Shown here: positions 25,165-40,306 of the stretch, piece after piece
How the letters are laid out: the number at the start of each line of letters is the position of its first letter
How positions within the stretch are numbered: position 1 is the first letter of the stretch
Assembly (NCBI GenBank): GCA_963082715.1
Contig: CAUJCB010000106.1
Coordinates: 1 to 64,000, forward strand
Direction: 5' to 3'
DNA length: 64,000 nt
DNA from: Harpalus rubripes
Taxonomy: Eukaryota; Arthropoda; Insecta; Coleoptera; Carabidae
The notes under the pieces: model-generated
What the model saw: only the letters and a program-made list of their open reading frames with translations
The model's database searches: none
What the model was told of the DNA's origin: nothing
Translations under genes and position numbers: made by a program

Positions 25165-28037
25165 TACAAATTTTCAAACCGCTAATTTCTATCTCATTTA
25201 GTATAAAAGTTATACAAGAAAATCAATCAAAAAAATTTAAAAAAATTGACTATGCGTGTTAGTGCGTGTCGAAACTAGCATCGCTCGAACGACGACAAGT
25301 GGTCCAATAGCTCCCGGCATGTGAAAATCGAAATAATCACACCCCATTTGTTAATTTTTTCTACCCTGATAGATATTATATAAGAAAATGTTAACTTTTA
25401 GCAACGCACACATATTACATACATTTTGCTATATACAATATTATTATATAAACTATTTTTGTTTATTTATTTTTTTAAACAATTACACAATTGTAGAGAA
25501 AGTTGTACTTGGAATAATTTTTAATATATATATAATATAGAAAAGATCCATATGTAAAATACATATATAAACTTAGATATATAACGTTATATGCGTAAAA
25601 ATATAAACAATTACACAGAAAAACATGATTAGACCCAGTTATTTCCGAAAACCCATTTTAGACTTCAATTATTAAATATATTAAAATTAATATCTTGCTG
25701 AAATTTATTTTTCAGCCGGCTGAAATATCTGAAACTTTCGTTACGTCTAAGACAAGGTCTGCTTAATAAAACCGTTTATACAACAAATCTGTAAAAATTA
25801 AAACATTAATTCCTTGATGAAATTTTTTTCAGCTGGCTGAAAATTCTGAAACTTTGTCCACATATAAAATAATGCGTGCTGAATACAAACTTTCAAACCG
25901 CTAATTCCTATCTCATTTAGTATAAAAGTTATACAAGAAAATCAATCAAATTTTTTTAAAAAAATTGACTATGCGTGTTAGTGCGTGTCGAAACTAGCAT
26001 CGCTCGAACGACGGCAAGTGGTCCAATAGCTCCCGGCATGTAAACATCGAAATAATCACACCCCATTTGTTAATTTTTTCTACCCTGATAGATATTATAT
26101 AAGAAAATGTTAACTTTTAGCAACGCACACATATTACATACATTTTGCTATATACAATATTATTATATAAACTATTTTTGTTTATTTTTTTTAAAACAAT
26201 TACACAATTGTAGAGAAAGTTGTACTTGGAATAATTTTTAATATATATAAAATATAGAAAAAGATCCATATGTAAAATACATATATACACTTAGATATAT
26301 AACGTTATATGCGTAAAAATATAAACAATTACACAGAAAAACATGATTAGACCCAGTTATTTCCGAAAACCCATTTTAGACTTCAATTATTAAAAATATT
26401 AAAATTAATATCTTGCTGAAATTTATTTTTCAGCCGGCTGAAATATCTGAAACTTTCGTTACGTCTAAGACAAGGTCTGCTTAATAAAACCGTTTATACA
26501 ACAAATCTGTAAAAATTAAAACATTAATTCCTTGATGAAATTTTTTTCAGCTGGCTGAAAATTCTGAAACTTTGTCCACATATAAAATAATGCGTGCTGA
26601 ATACAAATTTTCAAACCGCTAATTTCTATCTCATTTAGTATAAAAGTTATACAAGAAAATCAATCAAAAAAATTTAAAAAAATTGACTATACGTGTTAGT
26701 GCGTGTCGAAACTAGCATCGCTCGAACGACGGCAAGTGGTCCAATAGCTCCCGGCATGTAAAAATCGAAATAATCACACCCCATTTGTTAATTTTTTCTA
26801 CCCTGATAGATATTATATAAGAAAATGTTAACTTTTAGCAACGCACACATATTACATACATTTTGCTATATACAATATTATTATATAAACTATTTTTGTT
26901 TATTTTTTTTAAAACAATTACACAATTGTAGAGAAAGTTGTACTTGGAATAATTTTTAATATATATAAAATATAGAAAAAGATCCATATGTAAAATACAT
27001 ATATACACTTAGATATATAACGTTATATGCGTAAAAATATAAACAATTACACAGAAAAACATGATTAGACCCAGTTATTTCCGAAAACCCATTTTAGACT
27101 TCAATTATTAAAAATATTAAAATTAATATCTTGCTGAAATTTATTTTTCAGCCTGCTGAAATATCTGAAACTTTCGTTACGTCTAAGACAAGGTCTGCTT
27201 AATAAAACCGTTTATACAACAAATCTGTAAAAATTAAAACATTAATTCCTTGATGAAATTTTTTTCAGCTGGCTGAAAATTCTGAAACTTTGTCCACATA
27301 TAAAATAATGCGTGCTGAATACAAACTTTCAAACCGCTAATTCCTATCTCATTTAGTATAAAAGTTATACAAGAAAATCAATCAAATTTTTTTAAAAAAA
27401 TTGACTATGCGTGTTAGTGCGTGTCGAAACTAGCATCGCTCGAACGACGGCAAGTGGTCCAATAGCTCCCGGCATGTAAACATCGAAATAATCACACCCC
27501 ATTTGTTAATTTTTTCTACCCTGATAGATATTATATAAGAAAATGTTAACTTTTAGCAACGCACACATATTACATACATTTTGCTATATACAATATTATT
27601 ATATAAACTATTTTTGTTAATTTTTTTTAAAACAATTACACAATTGTAGAGAAAGTTGTACTTGGAATAATTTTTAATATATATAAAATATAGAAAAAGA
27701 TCCATATGTAAAATACATATATACACTTAGATATATAACGTTATATGCGTAAAAATATAAACAATTACACAGAAAAACATGATTAGACCCAGTTATTTCC
27801 GAAAACCCATTTTAGACTTCAATTATTAAAAATATTAAAATTAATATCTTGCTGAAATTTATTTTTCAGCCGGCTGAAATATCTGAAACTTTCGTTACGT
27901 CTAAGACAAGGTCTGCTTAATAAAACCGTTTATACAACAAATCTGTAAAAATTAAAACATTAATTCCTTGATGAAATTTTTTTCAGCTGGCTGAAAATTC
28001 TGAAACTTTGTCCACATATAAAATAATGCGTGCTGAA
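25165..28037 (+). repeat. Block E: monomers 36-39, partial third copy of part of block D
   Basis: Monomer 36 (25165-25883) has the GACGACAAG, GTGAAAATCG, GAAAAGATCC and ATATAAACTTAG set that otherwise marks only monomers 21, 32 and 62. Monomer 37 resembles the next type in block D but keeps CAGCCGGCTG. Monomer 38 is a hybrid, and monomer 39 (27320-28037) has the TTGTTAATTT tract of monomers 23 and 34. The order thus follows the end of block D, with an extra or recombined copy in the middle. Monomer 38 also has a private ATACGTG in the core near 26691. Confidence 0.85.
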
Positions 28038-31000
28038 TACAAATTTTCAAACCGCTAATTTCTATCTCATTTAGTATAAAAGTTATACAAGAAAATCAAT
28101 CAAAAAAATTTAAAAAAATTGACTATGCGTGTTAGTGCGTGTCGAAACTAGCATCGCTCGAACGACGGCAAGTGGTCCAATAGCTCCCGGCATGTAAAAA
28201 TCGAAATAATCACACCCCATTTGTTAATTTTTTCTACCCTGATAGATATTATATAAGAAAATGTTAACTTTTAGCAACGCACACATATTACATACATTTT
28301 GCTATATACAATATTATTATATAAACTATTTTTGTTTATTTATTTTTTTTAAACAATTACACAATTGTAGAGAAAGTTGTACTTGGAATAATTTTTAATA
28401 TATATAAAATATAGAAAAAGATCCATATGTAAAATACATATATACACTTAGATATATAACGTTATATGCGTAAAAATATAAACAATTACACAGAAAAACA
28501 TGATTAGACCCAGTTATTTCCGAAAACCCATTTTAGACTTCAATAAATAAATATATTAAAATTAATATCTTGCTGAAATTTATTTTTCAGCCGGCTGAAA
28601 TATCTGAAACTTTCGTTACGTCTAAGACAAGGTCTGCTTAATAAAACCGTTTATACAACAAATCTGTAAAAATTAAAACATTAATTCCTTGATGAAATTT
28701 TTTTCAGCTGGCTGAAAATTCTGAAACTTTGTCCACATATAAAATAATGCGTGCTGAATACAAATTTTCAAACCGCTAATTTCTATCTCATTTAGTATAA
28801 AAGTTATACAAGAAAATCAATCAAAAAAATTTAAAAAAATTGACTATGCGTGTTAGTGCGTGTCGAAACTAGCATCGCTCGAACGACGGCAAGTGGTCCA
28901 ATAGCTCCCGGCATGTAAAAATCGAAATAATCACACCCCATTTGTTAATTTTTTCTACCCTGATAGATATTATATAAGAAAATGTTAACTTTTAGCAACG
29001 CACACATATTACATACATTTTGCTATATACAATATTATTATATAAACTATTTTTGTTTATTTATTTTTTTTAAACAATTACACAATTGTAGAGAAAGTTG
29101 TACTTGGAATAATTTTTAATATATATAAAATATAGAAAAAGATCCATATGTAAAATACATATATACACTTAGATATATAACGTTATATGCGTAAAAATAT
29201 AAACAATTACACAGAAAAACATGAATAGACCCAGTTATTTCCGAAAACCCATTTTAGACTTCAATTATTAAATATATTAAAATTAATATCTTGCTGAAAT
29301 TTATTTTTCAGCCGGCTGAAATATCTGAAACTTTCGTTACGTCTAAGACAAGGTCTGCTTAATAAAACCGTTTATACAACAAATCTGTAAAAATTAAAAC
29401 ATTAATTCCTTGATGAAATTTTTTTCAGCTGGCTGAAAATTCTGAAACTTTGTCCACATATAAAATAATGCGTGCTGAATACAAATTTTCAAACCGCTAA
29501 TTTCTATCTCATTTAGTATAAAAGTTATACAAGAAAATCAATCAAAAAAATTTAAAAAAATTGACTATGCGTGTTAGTGCGTGTCGAAACTAGCATCGCT
29601 CGAACGACGGCAAGTGGTCCAATAGCTCCCGGCATGTAAAAATCGAAATAATCACACCCCATTTGTTAATTTTTTCTACCCTGATAGATATTATATAAGA
29701 AAATGTTAACTTTTAGCAACGCACACATATTACATACATTTTGCTATATACAATATTATTATATAAACTATTTTTGTTTATTTATTTTTTTTAAACAATT
29801 ACACAATTGTAGAGAAAGTTGTACTTGGAATAATTTTTAATATATATATAAAATATAGAAAAAGATCCATATGTAAAATACATATATACACTTAGATATA
29901 TAACGTTATATGCGTAAAAATATAAACAATTACACAGAAAAACATGATTAGACCCAGTTATTTCCGAAAACCCATTTTAGACTTCAATAAATAAATATAT
30001 TAAAATTAATATCTTGCTGAAATTTATTTTTCAGCCGGCTGAAATATCTGAAACTTTCGTTACGTCTAAGACAAGGTCTGCTTAATAAAACCGTTTATAC
30101 AACAAATCTGTAAAAATTAAAACATTAATTCCTTGATGAAATTTTTTTCAGCTGGCTGAAAATTCTGAAACTTTGTCCACATATAAAATAATGCGTGCTG
30201 AATACAAATTTTCAAACCGCTAATTTCTATCTCATTTAGTATAAAAGTTATACAAGAAAATCAATCAAAAAAATTTAAAAAAATTGACTATGCGTGTTAG
30301 TGCGTGTCGAAACTAGCATCGCTCGAACGACGGCAAGTGGTCCAATAGCTCCCGGCATGTAAAAATCGAAATAATCACACCCCATTTGTTAATTTTTTCT
30401 ACCCTGATAGATATTATATAAGAAAATGTTAACTTTTAGCAACGCACACATATTACATACATTTTGCTATATACAATATTATTATATAAACTATTTTTGT
30501 TTATTTATTTTTTTTAAACAATTACACAATTGTAGAGAAAGTTGTACTTGGAATAATTTTTAATATATATATAAAATATAGAAAAAGATCCATATGTAAA
30601 ATACATATATACACTTAGATATATAACGTTATATGCGTAAAAATATAAACAATTACACAGAAAAACATGATTAGACCCAGTTATTTCCGAAAACCCATTT
30701 TAGACTTCAATAAATAAATATATTAAAATTAATATCTTGCTGAAATTTATTTTTCAGCCGGCTGAAATATCTGAAACTTTCGTTACGTCTAAGACAAGGT
30801 CTGCTTAATAAAACCGTTTATACAACAAATCTGTAAAAATTAAAACATTAATTCCTTGATGAAATTTTTTTCAGCTGGCTGAAAATTCTGAAACTTTGTC
30901 CACATATAAAATAATGCGTGCTGAATACAAATTTTCAAACCGCTAATTTCTATCTCATTTAGTATAAAAGTTATACAAGAAAATCAATCAAAAAAATTTA

Positions 31001-34000
31001 AAAAAATTGACTATGCGTGTTAGTGCGTGTCGAAACTAGCATCGCTCGAACGACGGCAAGTGGTCCAATAGCTCCCGGCATGTAAAAATCGAAATAATCA
31101 CACCCCATTTGTTAATTTTTTCTACCCTGATAGATATTATATAAGAAAATGTTAACTTTTAGCAACGCACACATATTACATACATTTTGCTATATACAAT
31201 ATTATTATATAAACTATTTTTGTTTATTTATTTTTTTTAAACAATTACACAATTGTAGAGAAAGTTGTACTTGGAATAATTTTTAATATATATAAAATAT
31301 AGAAAAAGATCCATATGTAAAATACATATATACACTTAGATATATAACGTTATATGCGTAAAAATATAAACAATTACACAGAAAAACATGAATAGACCCA
31401 GTTATTTCCGAAAACCCATTTTAGACTTCAATTATTAAATATATTAAAATTAATATCTTGCTGAAATTTATTTTTCAGCCGGCTGAAATATCTGAAACTT
31501 TCGTTACGTCTAAGACAAGGTCTGCTTAATAAAACCGTTTATACAACAAATCTGTAAAAATTAAAACATTAATTCCTTGATGAAATTTTTTTCAGCTGGC
31601 TGAAAATTCTGAAACTTTGTCCACATATAAAATAATGCGTGCTGAATACAAATTTTCAAACCGCTAATTTCTATCTCATTTAGTATAAAAGTTATACAAG
31701 AAAATCAATCAAAAAAATTTAAAAAAATTGACTATGCGTGTTAGTGCGTGTCGAAACTAGCATCGCTCGAACGACGGCAAGTGGTCCAATAGCTCCCGGC
31801 ATGTAAAAATCGAAATAATCACACCCCATTTGTTAATTTTTTCTACCCTGATAGATATTATATAAGAAAATGTTAACTTTTAGCAACGCACACATATTAC
31901 ATACATTTTGCTATATACAATATTATTATATTATTTTTGTTTATTTATTTTTTTTAAACAATTACACAATTGTAGAGAAAGTTGTACTTGGAATAATTTT
32001 TAATATATATATAAAATATAGAAAAAGATCCATATGTAAAATACATATATACACTTAGATATATAACGTTATATGCGTAAAAATATAAACAATTACACAG
32101 AAAAACATGATTAGACCCAGTTATTTCCGAAAACCCATTTTAGACTTCAATTATTAAAAATATTAAAATTAATATCTTGCTGAAATTTATTTTTCAGCCG
32201 GCTGAAATATCTGAAACTTTCGTTACGTCTAAGACAAGGTCTGCTTAATAAAACCGTTTATACAACAAATCTGTAAAAATTAAAACATTAATTCCTTGAT
32301 GAAATTTTTTTCAGCTGGCTGAAAATTCTGAAACTTTGTCCACATATAAAATAATGCGTGCTGAATACAAATTTTCAAACCGCTAATTTCTATCTCATTT
32401 AGTATAAAAGTTATACAAGAAAATCAATCAAAAAAATTTAAAAAAATTGACTATGCGTGTTAGTGCGTGTCGAAACTAGCATCGCTCGAACGACGGCAAG
32501 TGGTCCAATAGCTCCCGGCATGTAAAAATCGAAATAATCACACCCCATTTGTTAATTTTTTCTACCCTGATAGATATTATATAAGAAAATGTTAACTTTT
32601 AGCAACGCACACATATTACATACATTTTGCTATATACAATATTATTATATAAACTATTTTTGTTTATTTATTTTTTTTAAACAATTACACAATTGTAGAG
32701 AAAGTTGTACTTGGAATAATTTTTAATATATATAAAATATAGAAAAAGATCCATATGTAAAATACATATATACACTTAGATATATAACGTTATATGCGTA
32801 AAAATATAAACAATTACACAGAAAAACATGATTAGACCCAGTTATTTCCGAAAACCCATTTTAGACTTCAATAAATAAATATATTAAAATTAATATCTTG
32901 CTGAAATTTATTTTTCAGCCGGCTGAAATATCTGAAACTTTCGTTACGTCTAAGACAAGGTCTGCTTAATAAAACCGTTTATACAACAAATCTGTAAAAA
33001 TTAAAACATTAATTCCTTGATGAAATTTTTTTCAGCTGGCTGAAAATTCTGAAACTTTGTCCACATATAAAATAATGCGTGCTGAATACAAATTTTCAAA
33101 CCGCTAATTTCTATCTCATTTAGTATAAAAGTTATACAAGAAAATCAATCAAAAAAATTTAAAAAAATTGACTATGCGTGTTAGTGCGTGTCGAAACTAG
33201 CATCGCTCGAACGACGGCAAGTGGTCCAATAGCTCCCGGCATGTAAAAATCGAAATAATCACACCCCATTTGTTAATTTTTTCTACCCTGATAGATATTA
33301 TATAAGAAAATGTTAACTTTTAGCAACGCACACATATTACATACATTTTGCTATATACAATATTATTATATAAACTATTTTTGTTTATTTATTTTTTTTA
33401 AACAATTACACAATTGTAGAGAAAGTTGTACTTGGAATAATTTTTAATATATATATAAAATATAGAAAAAGATCCATATGTAAAATACATATATACACTT
33501 AGATATATAACGTTATATGCGTAAAAATATAAACAATTACACAGAAAAACATGATTAGACCCAGTTATTTCCGAAAACCCATTTTAGACTTCAATTATTA
33601 AAAATATTAAAATTAATATCTTGCTGAAATTTATTTTTCAGCCGGCTGAAATATCTGAAACTTTCGTTACGTCTAAGACAAGGTCTGCTTAATAAAACCG
33701 TTTATACAACAAATCTGTAAAAATTAAAACATTAATTCCTTGATGAAATTTTTTTCAGCTGGCTGAAAATTCTGAAACTTTGTCCACATATAAAATAATG
33801 CGTGCTGAATACAAATTTTCAAACCGCTAATTTCTATCTCATTTAGTATAAAAGTTATACAAGAAAATCAATCAAAAAAATTTAAAAAAATTGACTATGC
33901 GTGTTAGTGCGTGTCGAAACTAGCATCGCTCGAACGACGGCAAGTGGTCCAATAGCTCCCGGCATGTAAAAATCGAAATAATCACACCCCATTTGTTAAT

Positions 34001-37000
34001 TTTTTCTACCCTGATAGATATTATATAAGAAAATGTTAACTTTTAGCAACGCACACATATTACATACATTTTGCTATATACAATATTATTATATAAACTA
34101 TTTTTGTTTATTTATTTTTTTTAAACAATTACACAATTGTAGAGAAAGTTGTACTTGGAATAATTTTTAATATATATAAAATATAGAAAAAGATCCATAT
34201 GTAAAATACATATATACACTTAGATATATAACGTTATATGCGTAAAAATATAAACAATTACACAGAAAAACATGATTAGACCCAGTTATTTCCGAAAACC
34301 CATTTTAGACTTCAATAAATAAATATATTAAAATTAATATCTTGCTGAAATTTATTTTTCAGCCGGCTGAAATATCTGAAACTTTCGTTACGTCTAAGAC
34401 AAGGTCTGCTTAATAAAACCGTTTATACAACAAATCTGTAAAAATTAAAACATTAATTCCTTGATGAAATTTTTTTCAGCTGGCTGAAAATTCTGAAACT
34501 TTGTCCACATATAAAATAATGCGTGCTGAATACAAATTTTCAAACCGCTAATTTCTATCTCATTTAGTATAAAAGTTATACAAGAAAATCAATCAAAAAA
34601 ATTTAAAAAAATTGACTATGCGTGTTAGTGCGTGTCGAAACTAGCATCGCTCGAACGACGGCAAGTGGTCCAATAGCTCCCGGCATGTAAAAATCGAAAT
34701 AATCACACCCCATTTGTTAATTTTTTCTACCCTGATAGATATTATATAAGAAAATGTTAACTTTTAGCAACGCACACATATTACATACATTTTGCTATAT
34801 ACAATATTATTATATAAACTATTTTTGTTTATTTATTTTTTTTAAACAATTACACAATTGTAGAGAAAGTTGTACTTGGAATAATTTTTAATATATATAT
34901 AAAATATAGAAAAAGATCCATATGTAAAATACATATATACACTTAGATATATAACGTTATATGCGTAAAAATATAAACAATTACACAGAAAAACATGATT
35001 AGACCCAGTTATTTCCGAAAACCCATTTTAGACTTCAATTATTAAAAATATTAAAATTAATATCTTGCTGAAATTTATTTTTCAGCCGGCTGAAATATCT
35101 GAAACTTTCGTTACGTCTAAGACAAGGTCTGCTTAATAAAACCGTTTATACAACAAATCTGTAAAAATTAAAACATTAATTCCTTGATGAAATTTTTTTC
35201 AGCTGGCTGAAAATTCTGAAACTTTGTCCACATATAAAATAATGCGTGCTGAATACAAATTTTCAAACCGCTAATTTCTATCTCATTTAGTATAAAAGTT
35301 ATACAAGAAAATCAATCAAAAAAATTTAAAAAAATTGACTATGCGTGTTAGTGCGTGTCGAAACTAGCATCGCTCGAACGACGGCAAGTGGTCCAATAGC
35401 TCCCGGCATGTAAAAATCGAAATAATCACACCCCATTTGTTAATTTTTTCTACCCTGATAGATATTATATAAGAAAATGTTAACTTTTAGCAACGCACAC
35501 ATATTACATACATTTTGCTATATACAATATTATTATATAAACTATTTTTGTTTATTTATTTTTTTTAAACAATTACACAATTGTAGAGAAAGTTGTACTT
35601 GGAATAATTTTTAATATATATAAAATATAGAAAAAGATCCATATGTAAAATACATATATACACTTAGATATATAACGTTATATGCGTAAAAATATAAACA
35701 ATTACACAGAAAAACATGATTAGACCCAGTTATTTCCGAAAACCCATTTTAGACTTCAATAAATAAATATATTAAAATTAATATCTTGCTGAAATTTATT
35801 TTTCAGCCGGCTGAAATATCTGAAACTTTCGTTACGTCTAAGACAAGGTCTGCTTAATAAAACCGTTTATACAACAAATCTGTAAAAATTAAAACATTAA
35901 TTCCTTGATGAAATTTTTTTCAGCTGGCTGAAAATTCTGAAACTTTGTCCACATATAAAATAATGCGTGCTGAATACAAATTTTCAAACCGCTAATTTCT
36001 ATCTCATTTAGTATAAAAGTTATACAAGAAAATCAATCAAAAAAATTTAAAAAAATTGACTATGCGTGTTAGTGCGTGTCGAAACTAGCATCGCTCGAAC
36101 GACGGCAAGTGGTCCAATAGCTCCCGGCATGTAAAAATCGAAATAATCACACCCCATTTGTTAATTTTTTCTACCCTGATAGATATTATATAAGAAAATG
36201 TTAACTTTTAGCAACGCACACATATTACATACATTTTGCTATATACAATATTATTATATAAACTATTTTTGTTTATTTATTTTTTTTAAACAATTACACA
36301 ATTGTAGAGAAAGTTGTACTTGGAATAATTTTTAATATATATATAAAATATAGAAAAAGATCCATATGTAAAATACATATATACACTTAGATATATAACG
36401 TTATATGCGTAAAAATATAAACAATTACACAGAAAAACATGATTAGACCCAGTTATTTCCGAAAACCCATTTTAGACTTCAATAAATAAATATATTAAAA
36501 TTAATATCTTGCTGAAATTTATTTTTCAGCCGGCTGAAATATCTGAAACTTTCGTTACGTCTAAGACAAGGTCTGCTTAATAAAACCGTTTATACAACAA
36601 ATCTGTAAAAATTAAAACATTAATTCCTTGATGAAATTTTTTTCAGCTGGCTGAAAATTCTGAAACTTTGTCCACATATAAAATAATGCGTGCTGAATAC
36701 AAATTTTCAAACCGCTAATTTCTATCTCATTTAGTATAAAAGTTATACAAGAAAATCAATCAAAAAAATTTAAAAAAATTGACTATGCGTGTTAGTGCGT
36801 GTCGAAACTAGCATCGCTCGAACGACGGCAAGTGGTCCAATAGCTCCCGGCATGTAAAAATCGAAATAATCACACCCCATTTGTTAATTTTTTCTACCCT
36901 GATAGATATTATATAAGAAAATGTTAACTTTTAGCAACGCACACATATTACATACATTTTGCTATATACAATATTATTATATAAACTATTTTTGTTTATT

Positions 37001-40000
37001 TATTTTTTTTAAACAATTACACAATTGTAGAGAAAGTTGTACTTGGAATAATTTTTAATATATATAAAATATAGAAAAAGATCCATATGTAAAATACATA
37101 TATACACTTAGATATATAACGTTATATGCGTAAAAATATAAACAATTACACAGAAAAACATGATTAGACCCAGTTATTTCCGAAAACCCATTTTAGACTT
37201 CAATAAATAAATATATTAAAATTAATATCTTGCTGAAATTTATTTTTCAGCCGGCTGAAATATCTGAAACTTTCGTTACGTCTAAGACAAGGTCTGCTTA
37301 ATAAAACCGTTTATACAACAAATCTGTAAAAATTAAAACATTAATTCCTTGATGAAATTTTTTTCAGCTGGCTGAAAATTCTGAAACTTTGTCCACATAT
37401 AAAATAATGCGTGCTGAATACAAATTTTCAAACCGCTAATTTCTATCTCATTTAGTATAAAAGTTATACAAGAAAATCAATCAAAAAAATTTAAAAAAAT
37501 TGACTATGCGTGTTAGTGCGTGTCGAAACTAGCATCGCTCGAACGACGGCAAGTGGTCCAATAGCTCCCGGCATGTAAAAATCGAAATAATCACACCCCA
37601 TTTGTTAATTTTTTCTACCCTGATAGATATTATATAAGAAAATGTTAACTTTTAGCAACGCACACATATTACATACATTTTGCTATATACAATATTATTA
37701 TATAAACTATTTTTGTTTATTTATTTTTTTTAAACAATTACACAATTGTAGAGAAAGTTGTACTTGGAATAATTTTTAATATATATATAAAATATAGAAA
37801 AAGATCCATATGTAAAATACATATATACACTTAGATATATAACGTTATATGCGTAAAAATATAAACAATTACACAGAAAAACATGATTAGACCCAGTTAT
37901 TTCCGAAAACCCATTTTAGACTTCAATTATTAAAAATATTAAAATTAATATCTTGCTGAAATTTATTTTTCAGCCGGCTGAAATATCTGAAACTTTCGTT
38001 ACGTCTAAGACAAGGTCTGCTTAATAAAACCGTTTATACAACAAATCTGTAAAAATTAAAACATTAATTCCTTGATGAAATTTTTTTCAGCTGGCTGAAA
38101 ATTCTGAAACTTTGTCCACATATAAAATAATGCGTGCTGAATACAAATTTTCAAACCGCTAATTTCTATCTCATTTAGTATAAAAGTTATACAAGAAAAT
38201 CAATCAAAAAAATTTAAAAAAATTGACTATGCGTGTTAGTGCGTGTCGAAACTAGCATCGCTCGAACGACGGCAAGTGGTCCAATAGCTCCCGGCATGTA
38301 AAAATCGAAATAATCACACCCCATTTGTTAATTTTTTCTACCCTGATAGATATTATATAAGAAAATGTTAACTTTTAGCAACGCACACATATTACATACA
38401 TTTTGCTATATACAATATTATTATATAAACTATTTTTGTTTATTTATTTTTTTTAAACAATTACACAATTGTAGAGAAAGTTGTACTTGGAATAATTTTT
38501 AATATATATAAAATATAGAAAAAGATCCATATGTAAAATACATATATACACTTAGATATATAACGTTATATGCGTAAAAATATAAACAATTACACAGAAA
38601 AACATGATTAGACCCAGTTATTTCCGAAAACCCATTTTAGACTTCAATAAATAAATATATTAAAATTAATATCTTGCTGAAATTTATTTTTCAGCCGGCT
38701 GAAATATCTGAAACTTTCGTTACGTCTAAGACAAGGTCTGCTTAATAAAACCGTTTATACAACAAATCTGTAAAAATTAAAACATTAATTCCTTGATGAA
38801 ATTTTTTTCAGCTGGCTGAAAATTCTGAAACTTTGTCCACATATAAAATAATGCGTGCTGAATACAAATTTTCAAACCGCTAATTTCTATCTCATTTAGT
38901 ATAAAAGTTATACAAGAAAATCAATCAAAAAAATTTAAAAAAATTGACTATGCGTGTTAGTGCGTGTCGAAACTAGCATCGCTCGAACGACGGCAAGTGG
39001 TCCAATAGCTCCCGGCATGTAAAAATCGAAATAATCACACCCCATTTGTTAATTTTTTCTACCCTGATAGATATTATATAAGAAAATGTTAACTTTTAGC
39101 AACGCACACATATTACATACATTTTGCTATATACAATATTATTATATAAACTATTTTTGTTTATTTATTTTTTTTAAACAATTACACAATTGTAGAGAAA
39201 GTTGTACTTGGAATAATTTTTAATATATATATAAAATATAGAAAAAGATCCATATGTAAAATACATATATACACTTAGATATATAACGTTATATGCGTAA
39301 AAATATAAACAATTACACAGAAAAACATGATTAGACCCAGTTATTTCCGAAAACCCATTTTAGACTTCAATAAATAAATATATTAAAATTAATATCTTGC
39401 TGAAATTTATTTTTCAGCCGGCTGAAATATCTGAAACTTTCGTTACGTCTAAGACAAGGTCTGCTTAATAAAACCGTTTATACAACAAATCTGTAAAAAT
39501 TAAAACATTAATTCCTTGATGAAATTTTTTTCAGCTGGCTGAAAATTCTGAAACTTTGTCCACATATAAAATAATGCGTGCTGAATACAAATTTTCAAAC
39601 CGCTAATTTCTATCTCATTTAGTATAAAAGTTATACAAGAAAATCAATCAAAAAAATTTAAAAAAATTGACTATGCGTGTTAGTGCGTGTCGAAACTAGC
39701 ATCGCTCGAACGACGGCAAGTGGTCCAATAGCTCCCGGCATGTAAAAATCGAAATAATCACACCCCATTTGTTAATTTTTTCTACCCTGATAGATATTAT
39801 ATAAGAAAATGTTAACTTTTAGCAACGCACACATATTACATACATTTTGCTATATACAATATTATTATATAAACTATTTTTGTTTATTTATTTTTTTTAA
39901 ACAATTACACAATTGTAGAGAAAGTTGTACTTGGAATAATTTTTAATATATATAAAATATAGAAAAAGATCCATATGTAAAATACATATATACACTTAGA

Positions 40001-40306
40001 TATATAACGTTATATGCGTAAAAATATAAACAATTACACAGAAAAACATGATTAGACCCAGTTATTTCCGAAAACCCATTTTAGACTTCAATAAATAAAT
40101 ATATTAAAATTAATATCTTGCTGAAATTTATTTTTCAGCCGGCTGAAATATCTGAAACTTTCGTTACGTCTAAGACAAGGTCTGCTTAATAAAACCGTTT
40201 ATACAACAAATCTGTAAAAATTAAAACATTAATTCCTTGATGAAATTTTTTTCAGCTGGCTGAAAATTCTGAAACTTTGTCCACATATAAAATAATGCGT
40301 GCTGAA
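28038..40306 (+). repeat. Block F: 17 monomers in dimeric and tetrameric higher-order repeats
   Basis: Monomers 40-56 share a TTTATTTATTTTT tract and AAACAATTAC. From about 32366 onward lengths alternate 721/723 bp because every second copy has one extra TA in the run near offset 365. A second marker, CAATAAATAAATAT versus CAATTATTAAAAATATT, gives a four-monomer rhythm: 34531-37418 and 37419-40306 are both exactly 2888 bp and show the same marker order. Monomer 45 (31647-32365) has lost four bases of TATAAACTATTT near 31930, and monomers 41 and 44 carry CATGAATAG instead of CATGATTAG. Confidence 0.9.

Noticed and set aside
31870..32058. 62-codon open frame, near-identical to the one at 941-1129
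   Set aside because: It is the same position in monomer 45, kept open by that monomer's local 4-bp deletion and tract lengths. The other copies interrupt or shift it, so it is a chance frame in satellite DNA.
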